Source of the DNA: Bacteroidota bacterium
GTDB taxonomy: Bacteria; Bacteroidota; Bacteroidia; Palsa-965
Assembly: GCA_003151415.1 (NCBI GenBank)
Contig: PLXK01000190.1
Coordinates: 1 to 41,034, forward strand
DNA: 41,034 nt
Direction of reading: 5' to 3'
The position numbers and the translations under genes are program-made. Below, piece by piece: positions 1-8,678 of this stretch; the stretch's first letter is position 1; each line of letters starts with the position of its first letter. A model generated the notes under the pieces. The model was given only the letters and a program-made list of their open reading frames with translations, was not told the origin of the DNA and did no database searches.

Positions 1-2
1 GT

Positions 3-2432
3 GGTAGTGGCAGTGGAATTTCTCTGGCTGCGGCCACGACAGTGCACAATCTGGGAACCATCACGACTTTACGTGTGAACGGAGCTGCCGGAGCAAGCTG
101 GATCAACGGCGCCAATTCATCTTTAACTTCAACACAAAATCTTTCAGGCATTACCATAAATGCCTCCGCCATTCCCAATACAGTTACCTATGCCAATGCA
201 ACCACGACCATTCTGGGCGCTACGTATTACAATTTGACCCTTGTTGGTGGATCGAACCGGAATCTGACCGGAGCCACCGTGGTTCAAAACAACTTCTTTA
301 TTAACGGACTTGTTGCCACATTGAGCGGAGCTGGATTTTCGTTAAGTGTTGCCGGGAATGTGACAGACAATGACCCGAGCTCGTCTATGTCGACAGTAGA
401 TCTGACCTTAAACGGAGCCGGAGCACAGAGCATTTCCAAAGTATCCAATGCCACTGAAGCTTTAAAAAGCTTAACGGTAACTTCCGGTGGAACCGTAACC
501 CTGGCCAATCCGATCAGCACAGTAAATGCATTGACAATCAATTCAGGCACCCTCGATGTCAGCGCTTCTAATCTTGCCGTAACAGTTGGAGGCAATCTTA
601 CTATAAACGGAACATTCAACGCAAGGGCAGGAACTGTCACACTCAATGGATCCAGTGCACAAAGTGTTGGAGGAACAGGTTGTTCTTTTTACACCCTGGT
701 TTCAAATTCAACATCGACTGTTACTCTTGGAGCCGCCATTACTTGCGCAAAAGCATTGACACTGAATACCGGCACATTTGATGTAAGCGCTTCAAACTTT
801 CAGGTGTCCGTGGCAGGTAACCTTACAATTAAAAACACGTTCACTCCTCATAGCGGTAAGATCCTTTTGAACGGATCAACGGCACAATCCATAATCGGAA
901 CAGCCGGAGCCACCGTACCGATGTATGACCTTACAGTAAACAACGCTGCCGGAGCTACATTCACTGCCGGAGCCTGGACCATTGCCGATGCCCTTACAGC
1001 CCAATCGGGTGTCATTAAAAACAGCGCCGACAGCGTTAAATTGCTTTCCAACAGTGCGACAACGGCATATACGGCCAACGGAGCCGGATCCTACAGCGGT
1101 ACATTCATTATACAACGTTATATCGCAGGGCGGACAGCCAACTGGCAGGACTTATCCTGCCCGGTTACCGGCACCACACTTCTTGATTGGAACAAAGAAA
1201 TGTTCATGAGTGGTGTGGGAGGCCCCAATGGAAATGCTGGAGGATTTATTTCTGTAAAAAACTGGAGCGAAGCCACCAAAGCCTATGTCAATGTAACGAG
1301 TGAAATTCCACTGGTACCTATGGTTTGCTATACGACATGGGCTGCCGACGACCCATCAAACTGGGTTGCCAAAGCCATTGACTCGCACGGTACTCCGGTT
1401 TCAGGAAATCAGGTGGCTAGTCTTACTTATACTGCCGGTTCAGACGCCGGTGACAACAGAATCGGAAATCCTTATCCATCTCCGATAACCTGGAATGGCG
1501 CTTTGGGAACAAACTTGCTCCAGTCTACAATTTACGTGATGGTGGATGGAAATTACGCCGGATTTGGCAACGGAACTGTTCTTCCTGCTTCACAAGGCTT
1601 CTGTCTTTATGCCAAGTCAGGAGGCGGATCGGTTACCTTTACTGAAGCTTGCAAAAGCGCAACCTCATCCAGTGTCTTCGCTGGTCACCGTAAAGTGTCA
1701 TTCGACTTGAGTTTCAAAGTTTCCAGCCCTTCATTGACTGATTATTACCAGCAAAATTACATTGACTTCAATGACAATGCAGGTCTTGGTTTTGATCCTG
1801 AACTGGAGCACCTGTATATCAAGAGTCCGGAAACAAAGGCTCCATCGCTTTGCATGGTGACAACCGATGGAAACCGCCTCACTCGCAACGCCTTCTCGGC
1901 AAGTACCAATGAAACTGTCGTGGTTCCTATGAAAATGACTGTTGGTATAGACGGTACATATACACTTGAAACCTCAGGCGCCGCCAATATGACCGAATAC
2001 TCATGTGCGCTGATGGAAGATTTACAGTCACATAAAGTGATCGATCTGAAACAGCAGCCAAATTACACTTTTGATGCAAAGACCACAGACAATCCGGATC
2101 GTTTCATGCTCCATTTGACCCGCAGAAGCACCAGTTGTGAAGAAGTTTTGACTTCTGTAAAACCTGCAGATGCCTTCTTTACCAACAATCAGATTCGTAT
2201 TTACAGCAACGACGGAGCCGCCTATATCAAATTTGATTTGGACCAAACGACAAAGGCCCTTGTTTCGGTATATGATCTTCAGGGACGAAGCATTATGAAT
2301 GAGGTGGAAGTTGATGCTTTCAAAGAAACCGTGAATTTCAACCTGGCTGACAACGCAGCCGGCCTTTACCTTGTGAAGGTGAATCTGGGAGGAAATCATA
2401 TTGTCAGCAAAAAGATTCTGTTGAACCATTAA
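3..2432 (+). CDS. Large repetitive secreted protein with T9SS sorting domain (5' end outside window)
   Basis: The reading frame is open to the left edge (codons from base 3 read GSGSGISLAAATT), so the GTG at 42 is only an internal codon and the gene is 5'-truncated by the window. About 350 visible residues are Ser/Thr/Gly/Ala-rich beta-strand repeats; the phrases 'LDVSASN', 'LTINSGT/LTLNTGT' and 'AQSI/AQSV' recur roughly every 75 residues, as in beta-solenoid adhesin-like proteins. A non-repetitive region follows. The last ~80 residues (IRIYSND, VSVYDLQGRSI, AAGLYLVKV, VSKKILL) form a type A C-terminal sorting domain for the type IX secretion system, so the product is expected to be exported across the outer membrane and anchored or released. 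Substrate and exact role are unknown; adhesin or matrix protein is a guess. The T9SS domain is a confident call. Confidence 0.9.
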   Translation, partial: GSGSGISLAAATTVHNLGTITTLRVNGAAGASWINGANSSLTSTQNLSGITINASAIPNTVTYANATTTILGATYYNLTLVGGSNRNLTGATVVQNNFFINGLVATLSGAGFSLSVAGNVTDNDPSSSMSTVDLTLNGAGAQSISKVSNATEALKSLTVTSGGTVTLANPISTVNALTINSGTLDVSASNLAVTVGGNLTINGTFNARAGTVTLNGSSAQSVGGTGCSFYTLVSNSTSTVTLGAAITCAKALTLNTGTFDVSASNFQVSVAGNLTIKNTFTPHSGKILLNGSTAQSIIGTAGATVPMYDLTVNNAAGATFTAGAWTIADALTAQSGVIKNSADSVKLLSNSATTAYTANGAGSYSGTFIIQRYIAGRTANWQDLSCPVTGTTLLDWNKEMFMSGVGGPNGNAGGFISVKNWSEATKAYVNVTSEIPLVPMVCYTTWAADDPSNWVAKAIDSHGTPVSGNQVASLTYTAGSDAGDNRIGNPYPSPITWNGALGTNLLQSTIYVMVDGNYAGFGNGTVLPASQGFCLYAKSGGGSVTFTEACKSATSSSVFAGHRKVSFDLSFKVSSPSLTDYYQQNYIDFNDNAGLGFDPELEHLYIKSPETKAPSLCMVTTDGNRLTRNAFSASTNETVVVPMKMTVGIDGTYTLETSGAANMTEYSCALMEDLQSHKVIDLKQQPNYTFDAKTTDNPDRFMLHLTRRSTSCEEVLTSVKPADAFFTNNQIRIYSNDGAAYIKFDLDQTTKALVSVYDLQGRSIMNEVEVDAFKETVNFNLADNAAGLYLVKVNLGGNHIVSKKILLNH

Positions 2433-2445
2433 TCTGATTCATCTG

Positions 2446-2473
2446 CCCCTGATATTGTCAAAAAAATCAGGGG
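2446..2473. terminator. Imperfect terminator hairpin after the T9SS protein gene
   Basis: CCCCTGAT and ATCAGGGG form a perfect 8-bp stem around a 12-base A-rich loop, 14 bases after the stop codon at 2432. There is no T-run directly after it, so it is probably an accessory stem ahead of the stronger terminator at 2498. Confidence 0.4.
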
Positions 2474-2497
2474 ATGCCTTAAGAACCAAACCCAAAT

Positions 2498-2538
2498 AAA
2501 AAAGAGCCAACAAATGTTTTTGTTGGCTCTTTTTTTTT
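2498..2538. terminator. Strong bidirectional rho-independent terminator
   Basis: GAGCCAACAAA (2504-2514) pairs perfectly with TTTGTTGGCTC (2519-2529) around a 4-base loop. The stem is flanked by an A-run (2498-2503) and a T-run (2530-2538), so it can terminate on either strand. It isolates the T9SS protein gene from the polysaccharide-modification genes that follow. Confidence 0.92.
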
Positions 2539-2613
2539 GGCAAACGGTTCCCTGTTATCCCCCGCTTCAGCTGAAAAACAGCCCATAGCAATTGACATTA
2601 TACTTTTTTCCCT

Positions 2614-2644
2614 TTTGCCAGGAATTAAATTTCCGCTATCTTTC
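2614..2644 (+). promoter_or_regulatory. Candidate Bacteroidota promoter for the MBOAT gene
   Basis: TTTG at 2614-2617 is followed after 19 bases by TATCTTTC (2637-2644), which differs from the TAnnTTTG -7 consensus only in the last base. The implied 5' leader to the ATG at 2698 is about 48 bases. This is a pattern match only. Confidence 0.4.
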
Positions 2645-2697
2645 CAAAGCGATTCTCTGTTCAAATCTGATGGCATAGTCAATAATAAACAGCAAGT

Positions 2698-4143
2698 ATG
2701 CTTTTTAACTCAATAAACTATGCCCTATTTTTACCACTCGTTTTCATTCTCTATTGGTTTTTTGCAAATAAAAATCTAGGGCTTCAGAATCTGCTCCTTC
2801 TGGTTTCAAGTTATTGCTTTTATGCATTCTGGGATTGGAGGTTTTTATTCCTGCTCATTTTCTCCACATTATTAGACTATTATTCGGGCATAAAAATGTC
2901 CGAAACCAAATCCAGGACCACAAAAAGAGTTTGGTTTTGGTTAAGTGTCTTAATCAATCTTGGTTTTTTAGGCATTTTCAAGTATTATAATTTTTTCGCA
3001 ACCTCATTTGCGGAAGCCATCAGCCATTTTGGTTTAAAATTAAATCCCTGGTCGCTCAAGGTGATTCTACCTGTGGGGATATCCTTTTACACTTTCCATG
3101 GCCTCTCCTATGTCATAGACATTTATCAGGACAGAATAAAAGCAGAAAGGAACTTTACAGATTATGCCGTTTTCGTCAGTTTCTTTCCGCTGTTGGTAGC
3201 GGGCCCAATTGAACGGGCAACTCACCTGCTTCCCCAGATCAAAGTAAAACGAAATTTTGATTACATCAAGGCTGTTGATGGGTTGAGACAAATCTTGTGG
3301 GGTCTTTTAAAGAAGGTAGTTGTTGCAGACCAATGTGCAGAATATGCAAACCAGATCTTTAATAACTCGGATAAGTATTCCGGCAGAATTCTTATTCTCG
3401 GGGCCATTCTTTTCGCATTCCAGATCTATGCTGATTTTTCGGGCTACTCGGATATCGCCATCGGAACTGCCAAACTTTTTGGCATTGACCTGTTAAGGAA
3501 TTTTGCCTTTCCCTATTTTTCGCGCGATATAGCCGAGTTCTGGAGGCGATGGCACATATCCCTTTCATCCTGGTTCAGGGACTATTTGTATATTCCCTTA
3601 GGAGGAAGCAAAGGAGGAAACTGGAAGAAAATCAGAAACATTTTTGTTATTTTCATTGTCAGCGGATTTTGGCATGGTGCGAATTGGACATTCATCATTT
3701 GGGGCTTGTTGAATGCACTCTATATTCTGCCTTCCGTTATCTTCAATACCAACAGAAACAATCTTGAAATCGTTGCAAAAGGCCGGATTTTACCCAACTT
3801 GAGGGAGTTGATGTCCATTGCAATTACATTTTGCCTGACTACATTGGCCTGGATATTCTTCAGAGCGCAGGATTTGGGACAAGCCGTCAGATACATTTCA
3901 AGAATGGTATTTTTTACCCGTTTCCCTAGAACAACCGGTCTGGCGACCAGTCCCAACAATGTGATACTGATCGTTCTCATTTTTGTTTTAATTGAATGGT
4001 CAGGGAGGGAAAACAAATACGCGATAGAAAAACTGGCAATTACATATCCCAGGTATGTAAGGTATGCTTTCTATTTCACGTTGATCGTCGCCATATTTAT
4101 TTATTCAGGCAAGGAACAGCAATTTATATATTTTCAATTTTGA
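2698..4143 (+). CDS. MBOAT family O-acyltransferase (AlgI/DltB-like)
   Basis: 481 residues, the usual length for AlgI-type membrane-bound O-acyltransferases. The start MLFNSINYALFLPLVFILYW is the stereotyped N-terminus of bacterial members and the protein is membrane-spanning throughout. The two family histidines are present: H286 in FWRRWHISLSSWFRDY and H326 in SGFWHGANWT, the presumed catalytic His. Family members move an acyl group, usually acetyl, across the inner membrane for attachment to an extracytoplasmic polysaccharide. The next gene, one base downstream, encodes the SGNH-type partner that normally completes the transfer but is interrupted by a stop codon. With the Wzc-type kinase nearby, the likely substrate is an exopolysaccharide or capsule; this is inferred from context. 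Confidence 0.93.
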   Translation: MLFNSINYALFLPLVFILYWFFANKNLGLQNLLLLVSSYCFYAFWDWRFLFLLIFSTLLDYYSGIKMSETKSRTTKRVWFWLSVLINLGFLGIFKYYNFFATSFAEAISHFGLKLNPWSLKVILPVGISFYTFHGLSYVIDIYQDRIKAERNFTDYAVFVSFFPLLVAGPIERATHLLPQIKVKRNFDYIKAVDGLRQILWGLLKKVVVADQCAEYANQIFNNSDKYSGRILILGAILFAFQIYADFSGYSDIAIGTAKLFGIDLLRNFAFPYFSRDIAEFWRRWHISLSSWFRDYLYIPLGGSKGGNWKKIRNIFVIFIVSGFWHGANWTFIIWGLLNALYILPSVIFNTNRNNLEIVAKGRILPNLRELMSIAITFCLTTLAWIFFRAQDLGQAVRYISRMVFFTRFPRTTGLATSPNNVILIVLIFVLIEWSGRENKYAIEKLAITYPRYVRYAFYFTLIVAIFIYSGKEQQFIYFQF

Positions 4144-4144
4144 T

Positions 4145-5086
4145 ATGAAACAATTCATTATCAATTTATTTTTGTTTGGCCTGTTGTTTTTTCTCTTTGA
4201 TAAGGGGTTTATTCTTGTGCGGAATTATTCAGCTACGACGGAAGTTGACAAACGTCTGGAGTTCTTAATTAAGGGGAAAATCAACAAGGATATCATTATC
4301 CTGGGTTCCTCACGCGGAGCCAGAAATATTATTGCCAATCAGATAGAAAAGGCAACCGGACTCTCTGCTTACAATTTAGCCTACCCCGGTTCAACAATAG
4401 ATTTTCATGAATTCATATTGAAAACTCTGATTAAATTCAACAAATGTCCATCCACAATTATCTAGACTATAGATGACAATTCAGAATTTCTTTGTTCTGC
4501 CGCCAAAAACACCACTTACCGTTTGGACAGGCTGTATCCTCTTGTGCAATATGCGTATGTGAGAGATGAATTGATAAACAGGAATGAACAAAACAGGGTT
4601 CTATCCCATATATTTATTCTATCTCAGCTCAACAAAAGCAATTTTGAATTTGGCGTTAAAAAATTCGATGCTGTAGACACCCTGTTACCGGATGGTTCCA
4701 TGCCAATTTCATTCCAGAAAGAAGGTGTTACCTGGAAGTACCAAACCAACGAAACCAATTACCCGCTTGAAAAAGAGGACAAAGTATACATCAACGCATT
4801 CAATAATTTCCTGGGACTTTGCAACAAATATCACATCCATTTGATTCTTGCTTTTCCACCCAATTTCCACCCGATAGACAAGGTATTTGAAAAACGGGTA
4901 GAAGAATTGACAATGGGAAGAGCAAAATTATTTGTTTATGATACCACAGACAGTTTGTATCAAAACAAACAAATGTTTTATGATTTAACACATTTAAATA
5001 GTAAAGGAGCGAGGATTTTCACGAACGACATCATTCGTTTTCTGATCAAAGACAGCGATTGCACCCGGTCACGGAGCTCGTCATAA
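4145..5086 (+). pseudogene. SGNH/AlgX-like acetyltransferase partner, interrupted by an in-frame TAG
   Basis: An N-terminal membrane anchor (residues 1-25) leads into an SGNH-hydrolase-like fold with block I IILGSSRG (candidate nucleophile Ser55 or Ser56) and a block-V-like FYDLTHLNSKG near the C-terminus, giving the expected Asp and His. A TAG at 4463-4465 (codon 107) stops the frame, but translation in the same frame continues without a shift (TIDDNSEF onward) to TAA at 5084-5086, with sensible protein on both sides. One substitution, for instance from a TTG or CAG codon, explains it. The gene starts one base after the MBOAT stop, the usual pairing for polysaccharide O-acetylation. Either the gene is recently inactivated, or the base is a sequencing error, or the stop is read through. 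The C-terminus RSRSSS looks slightly extended. Confidence 0.85.
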
Positions 5087-5226
5087 GGTTCAATTTCAGT
5101 CCAGTTAAGGACTTAAAATCTGAACAAAAACCCGCTGGGTTAAAACTTCTTTGCTTTATTCAATGATGCAGGAGTTGAAAACAGGCTGCATCGATTCAGA
5201 GCAAATGACTATCCGGCAAATATGAT

Positions 5227-7635
5227 TTATTTTTTACCGGAGGAGCCTTTTTCGCCGTAGCTGCCGCCATAGCTGCCGTAACCACCGCCATAGCTGCCAT
5301 AATTGCCATAACCATAACCGCTGCCGTAGCCATAACGGTTATAATAATATTTCGATTTCCGGCGTTTCACCTCGTTCAGAATAAATCCAAAGTGAACCAG
5401 TTTGTTCATCCCGACAATCTCATTTGCGTTTGTGAGTGACTCCTTGAACGGAAACCTTGTATTGATAACGAACAAACTCACATCCGACATCTTCATCAAA
5501 ACGATTGCATCGGAAATAAGTCCCACAGGAGGGGTATCGATAATGACATATTCATAATGTTCCCTGCCATAGGCCAATACATCAGCCAATTCCTTGCTTA
5601 GAATAATTTCAGAAGGATTTGGCGGCAGGGGTCCGGAAAGAATAACATCCAGGTTTTCAATCTGGGTATGTTTAACGCATTCTTCAATTGTATTTTTTCC
5701 AATTACAATGGTACTTATGCCCACATCTGCAATCAGATTCAGCCCTTTCTGTACCCTTGGCTTATGCAGATCCAGCTCAAGAATAAGAATTTTTTTCCCG
5801 GCCTTGGCGAGTATACCCGCCAGGTTGAGAGAACAAAATGTCTTTCCTTCGCCAGGGCTATTGGAAGTGATCACGATGATCTTACAAAAATTACTGGTAA
5901 CCATGAACTGCAAATTCGTACGAATGGTCCGAAACGACTCAGCAATCGGCGACTTGGGTTCTGTTTCGGCAGCAATGATCAGGTCATTCTGCATCTTGGC
6001 AAAAATAACTTCTCCAACAACCGGAAGCGAACTCTTGGATTTCAGGTCATCAACACTGTCAATTCTTGCAAAGAAAACAGATCGGATCAGAATAAAGATG
6101 ATGCCAATCAAAAATCCGATCATCGTGTAATTCACCAGTATCTTTTTTCTGTCTGGTTTAACCAGGCCCAAAGACCGGGCTGTTTCTATAACTTTGGTTT
6201 CGGGAAGAATCGAGGCCCTTGCGATAATTGTATTCGACCGTCTTTCAAGCAAAAAGAGATACATTTTTTCATTGACTTCCAGTTTGCGCTGAATATTCAG
6301 GACACCTTTTTGTTTGTAAGGCAATGTTTTGATGTCGGAAATATACGTTTCCATTTCCTTTTTGTAGTCGTCGATCTTTCGTTGCAAGGCGACCCGCATG
6401 TTTCCGATATAGACAAGAAGATTTTTTTTCACCTTATTGATGGCCTTGTCCATATCCTTAAGCGGAGCACTGCCTTCCTGATTGGTCAGCAGCAAGGTGC
6501 CCCGGCTCAATTGCAGTGTATAAAGCTCTGTTGCAGTCTTTGGCAAAAACTCATCAATACCGCTTACATAAATCGAAGGGGGCAGAAATTCAGGATCCTT
6601 GTTGGTTATGATGTATCCTTCCAGATCGTTGAGGGCACTTAACTTAAGATTCATTTCAGAACTCCGCTGATCAAAGGCGTCCAGTTTTTCGTAATATTGC
6701 TCTCCCTCTTTTTCCAGGTCCAGAATCCGGTTCTTCTCTTTGAATCCCTGCATCGTATCTTCAATATTATTCAACACGGCAGTCAGATCACCCATTTGTT
6801 TATCAATAAACTTCAGAGTGTTGCTGTTGATTTCATATTTTGATTTCAGGGTGTTTTCCAGATAGACTTCGGCAAGAGTGTCCAGAAATACAATAGCGCG
6901 ACGGGGCAGCACATCTTCCATGGTCGCCTCCAGGATATTGGTAAATTCAGGATTCGTGACAACCAAAGCCGTACGGAATTGCTGAACAAGTTCGCTCTGT
7001 TCATGCAATTGAATCAAATATTCAATTTCTTTTAGGTTGGCAACAGAGGCAGGATTTATTATTTGTGTTTTTGCAACAAAAAGGCGGAAATCCGTATCCG
7101 TGAATTCGGTATTGAAGAATCCGACTTTCCTGATTTCAGCCTTATCCTTGACATAAACAATTTCAAACCTGTTGATGTCCAGAATTTTGAATTTAATTTT
7201 CTGCTCATACAAATTCTCATTGACTTTATAAACCTTTACCTTAAATGGCAAACCGTCAAAAAGCTCTACCGTGCGGATACGCCCGACAATATAATAGGAA
7301 ACATCAAAATCAAGGCGTTCAAGAACTTTTTGGATCAAATCATAGGAAGTCAGAACCCTGCTTTCATTTGAATTATCAATAAAGCTTGGTCCCGATCCGC
7401 CGTAAAAATTTTCTGAAATAAGACTGGAAGGATTGATGTCCTTGCTGGTGTTGTGCAACAAAATCTGGGATTTGGCTGCATAAACATCGGTCAGTTTGTA
7501 GGTATAGAGGATACCTGCCAAAGCAAAAATAAGCACTGTTGCAATCGGAATGTACCAGTTTTTGGAAACGACCCGCCAAATGAATTTGAGGTCTTCCACT
7601 TCAATGATGGATGAATTCTTCTTGTCTGCGCTCAA
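5227..7635 (-). CDS. Polysaccharide biosynthesis tyrosine autokinase (Wzc/BY-kinase, fused co-polymerase and kinase)
   Basis: 802 residues. A Wzz-type chain-length domain spans residues ~15-510, with TM1 ~29-47, a coiled-coil-rich periplasmic part ~250-470 and TM2 ~502-520. The cytoplasmic BY-kinase has Walker A SNSPGEGKT (591-599), Walker A' ILILELDLHKP (616-626, with Glu where ILLIDAD-type kinases have Asp) and Walker B YVIIDTPP (696-703). The last ~45 residues are Gly/Tyr-rich (about 15 Tyr from residue 763), the autophosphorylation cluster, here made of short GYG/YGSYG repeats. The start is TTG at 7635, because an in-frame TGA lies two codons upstream and no ATG lies nearby. It would regulate polymer length and export of a capsule or exopolysaccharide; no Wza or Wzx/Wzy gene is in the window. 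Confidence 0.93.
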   Translation of the reverse strand: MSADKKNSSIIEVEDLKFIWRVVSKNWYIPIATVLIFALAGILYTYKLTDVYAAKSQILLHNTSKDINPSSLISENFYGGSGPSFIDNSNESRVLTSYDLIQKVLERLDFDVSYYIVGRIRTVELFDGLPFKVKVYKVNENLYEQKIKFKILDINRFEIVYVKDKAEIRKVGFFNTEFTDTDFRLFVAKTQIINPASVANLKEIEYLIQLHEQSELVQQFRTALVVTNPEFTNILEATMEDVLPRRAIVFLDTLAEVYLENTLKSKYEINSNTLKFIDKQMGDLTAVLNNIEDTMQGFKEKNRILDLEKEGEQYYEKLDAFDQRSSEMNLKLSALNDLEGYIITNKDPEFLPPSIYVSGIDEFLPKTATELYTLQLSRGTLLLTNQEGSAPLKDMDKAINKVKKNLLVYIGNMRVALQRKIDDYKKEMETYISDIKTLPYKQKGVLNIQRKLEVNEKMYLFLLERRSNTIIARASILPETKVIETARSLGLVKPDRKKILVNYTMIGFLIGIIFILIRSVFFARIDSVDDLKSKSSLPVVGEVIFAKMQNDLIIAAETEPKSPIAESFRTIRTNLQFMVTSNFCKIIVITSNSPGEGKTFCSLNLAGILAKAGKKILILELDLHKPRVQKGLNLIADVGISTIVIGKNTIEECVKHTQIENLDVILSGPLPPNPSEIILSKELADVLAYGREHYEYVIIDTPPVGLISDAIVLMKMSDVSLFVINTRFPFKESLTNANEIVGMNKLVHFGFILNEVKRRKSKYYYNRYGYGSGYGYGNYGSYGGGYGSYGGSYGEKGSSGKK

Positions 7636-7850
7636 TGTTCAGGATTTTGTTTGCAATGTCTGCAAATGTATAAATTCATTCGATTGCGGTTCAGCTTTAT
7701 CGTCTTTTTCAGCAAAATAATCCCATTTTGTAACTATAAATACGGTGAAATCGTATAATAGAACCAGAAAGCTACATTTCACATTGAATTTCCGCATACA
7801 GAAAGCAGCCAAAAAGGCCCTTAAAGGAAGCCTTCTAAAACGAACATATT

Positions 7851-7882
7851 TTTGATGTTTCATCATCTTTTTTGTACTTTTG
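7851..7882 (+). promoter_or_regulatory. Strong Bacteroidota-type promoter for the exosortase cassette
   Basis: TTTG (7851-7854), a 20-base spacer, then TACTTTTG (7875-7882) is a perfect match to the -33 TTTG / -7 TAnnTTTG arrangement. Transcription would start only about 10 bases before the ATG at 7899. The 7636-7850 stretch upstream holds no convincing gene. Confidence 0.7.
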
Positions 7883-7898
7883 AAAAAAATCAAGTACC

Positions 7899-8129
7899 AT
7901 GACGCCATTCGCAAAAAGAGTTAGCCTGATGTGTGCTTTTACGGCGCTGATCCTGTTCTCGAAAGATATGATCGCGCAGCCTCCTCCGGGTGGTGGCGGT
8001 GGTCCTGGTCCGGGTTGCTGGCCTCCACCCTGCGTTCCCATCGATGGGGGTGTCGGATTTCTGATTCTAGCCGGATTGGCTCTGGGCGGATGGAAAATTT
8101 ATACTTCCTACCGGAAAAATCTGGCCTAA
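7899..8129 (+). CDS. Small PID-CTERM sorting-domain protein, probable exosortase substrate
   Basis: 76 residues: an N-terminal signal peptide (basic start, hydrophobic 8-20, likely cleavage after MIA at ~26), then a very short Pro/Gly-rich mature segment with two cysteines (C40, C45). The C-terminal tripartite sorting tail is PIDGG (47-51), a ~15-residue hydrophobic helix (52-66) and a basic end (KIYTSYRK). The PID start of the tail matches the PID-CTERM signal I know from Bacteroidota exosortase systems. The exosortase gene begins six bases downstream, so this is very likely its dedicated substrate. Only about 20 residues would remain after both processing steps. What the mature peptide does, and whether it receives glycan or lipid, is not visible. 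Confidence 0.85.
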   Translation: MTPFAKRVSLMCAFTALILFSKDMIAQPPPGGGGGPGPGCWPPPCVPIDGGVGFLILAGLALGGWKIYTSYRKNLA

Positions 8130-8135
8130 AAACGG

Positions 8136-8678
8136 ATGAAATTCAATTTCTTTAGAAATCCTCTTGTCCGTTTTCTGGTTCTTTTTATTATCCTGTACAC
8201 TTCCTGGTATGTGCTTTACGAGTGGGTGCTAAACCCGGATGGCAAACTGGAGAGATTGGTTATTAACAGTCTGGTTTACTCCTCTGAACATCTTTTAAAA
8301 TTACTGGGGTTTAATACTTTTACAACCCATTCCGAAACAATACGAACCGTTGGAATAGATGGAACTCACGGCCTTTGGATTGGAGATCCTTGCGACGGAA
8401 TTACCTTATTTGCCCTTTCTGCCTCTTTCATCCTCTCCTTCCCAGGCCCCGCCAAACACAAAGCCTGGTTTATACCTGCCAGCATTGTCGGAATCTTTCT
8501 GACCAACATTTTCCGCATTACCGCTCTTTGTATCATTGTTCTGAAGAAACCACAATGGCTCGGTATCAACCACGATTATATTTTCAAAATTCTTGTTTAT
8601 GGATTCATCTTCTGGACCTGGATGATTTGGGTAAACCGCTTTTCAGGAATAAGCAGCCTATTCAATAAAGAGAAATGA
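8136..8678 (+). CDS. xrtX: Exosortase, XrtX-like
   Basis: 180 residues, multi-pass membrane protein. It carries the exosortase/archaeosortase catalytic triad: C86 in GDPCDGITLFALSASF, R127 in TNIFRITALCII and H146 in NHDYIFKILVYG, each in the expected transmembrane context. It is short compared with proteobacterial EpsH, as is typical of Bacteroidota exosortases. Exosortases cleave C-terminal sorting tails at the outer face of the inner membrane and are thought to pass the protein to surface attachment. The XrtX subtype is inferred from the adjacent PID-CTERM protein and the downstream partner. It lies six bases after the substrate gene and overlaps the next gene by ATGA, so the three form one operon next to polysaccharide genes, the usual exosortase context. 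Confidence 0.88.
   Translation: MKFNFFRNPLVRFLVLFIILYTSWYVLYEWVLNPDGKLERLVINSLVYSSEHLLKLLGFNTFTTHSETIRTVGIDGTHGLWIGDPCDGITLFALSASFILSFPGPAKHKAWFIPASIVGIFLTNIFRITALCIIVLKKPQWLGINHDYIFKILVYGFIFWTWMIWVNRFSGISSLFNKEK

Noticed and set aside
42-1100. Tandem DNA repeat or CRISPR-like array in the first gene
   Set aside because: The repetition is at protein level with diverged codons and lies within one open frame; no constant spacer/repeat structure.
5668-6642. 324-residue open frame opposite the tyrosine autokinase
   Set aside because: Antisense shadow of the kinase gene, no domain or plausible start context.
7639-7914. 91-residue minus-strand frame upstream of the autokinase gene
   Set aside because: It covers the predicted promoter and start of the PID-CTERM gene, is compositionally odd and has no recognisable features.
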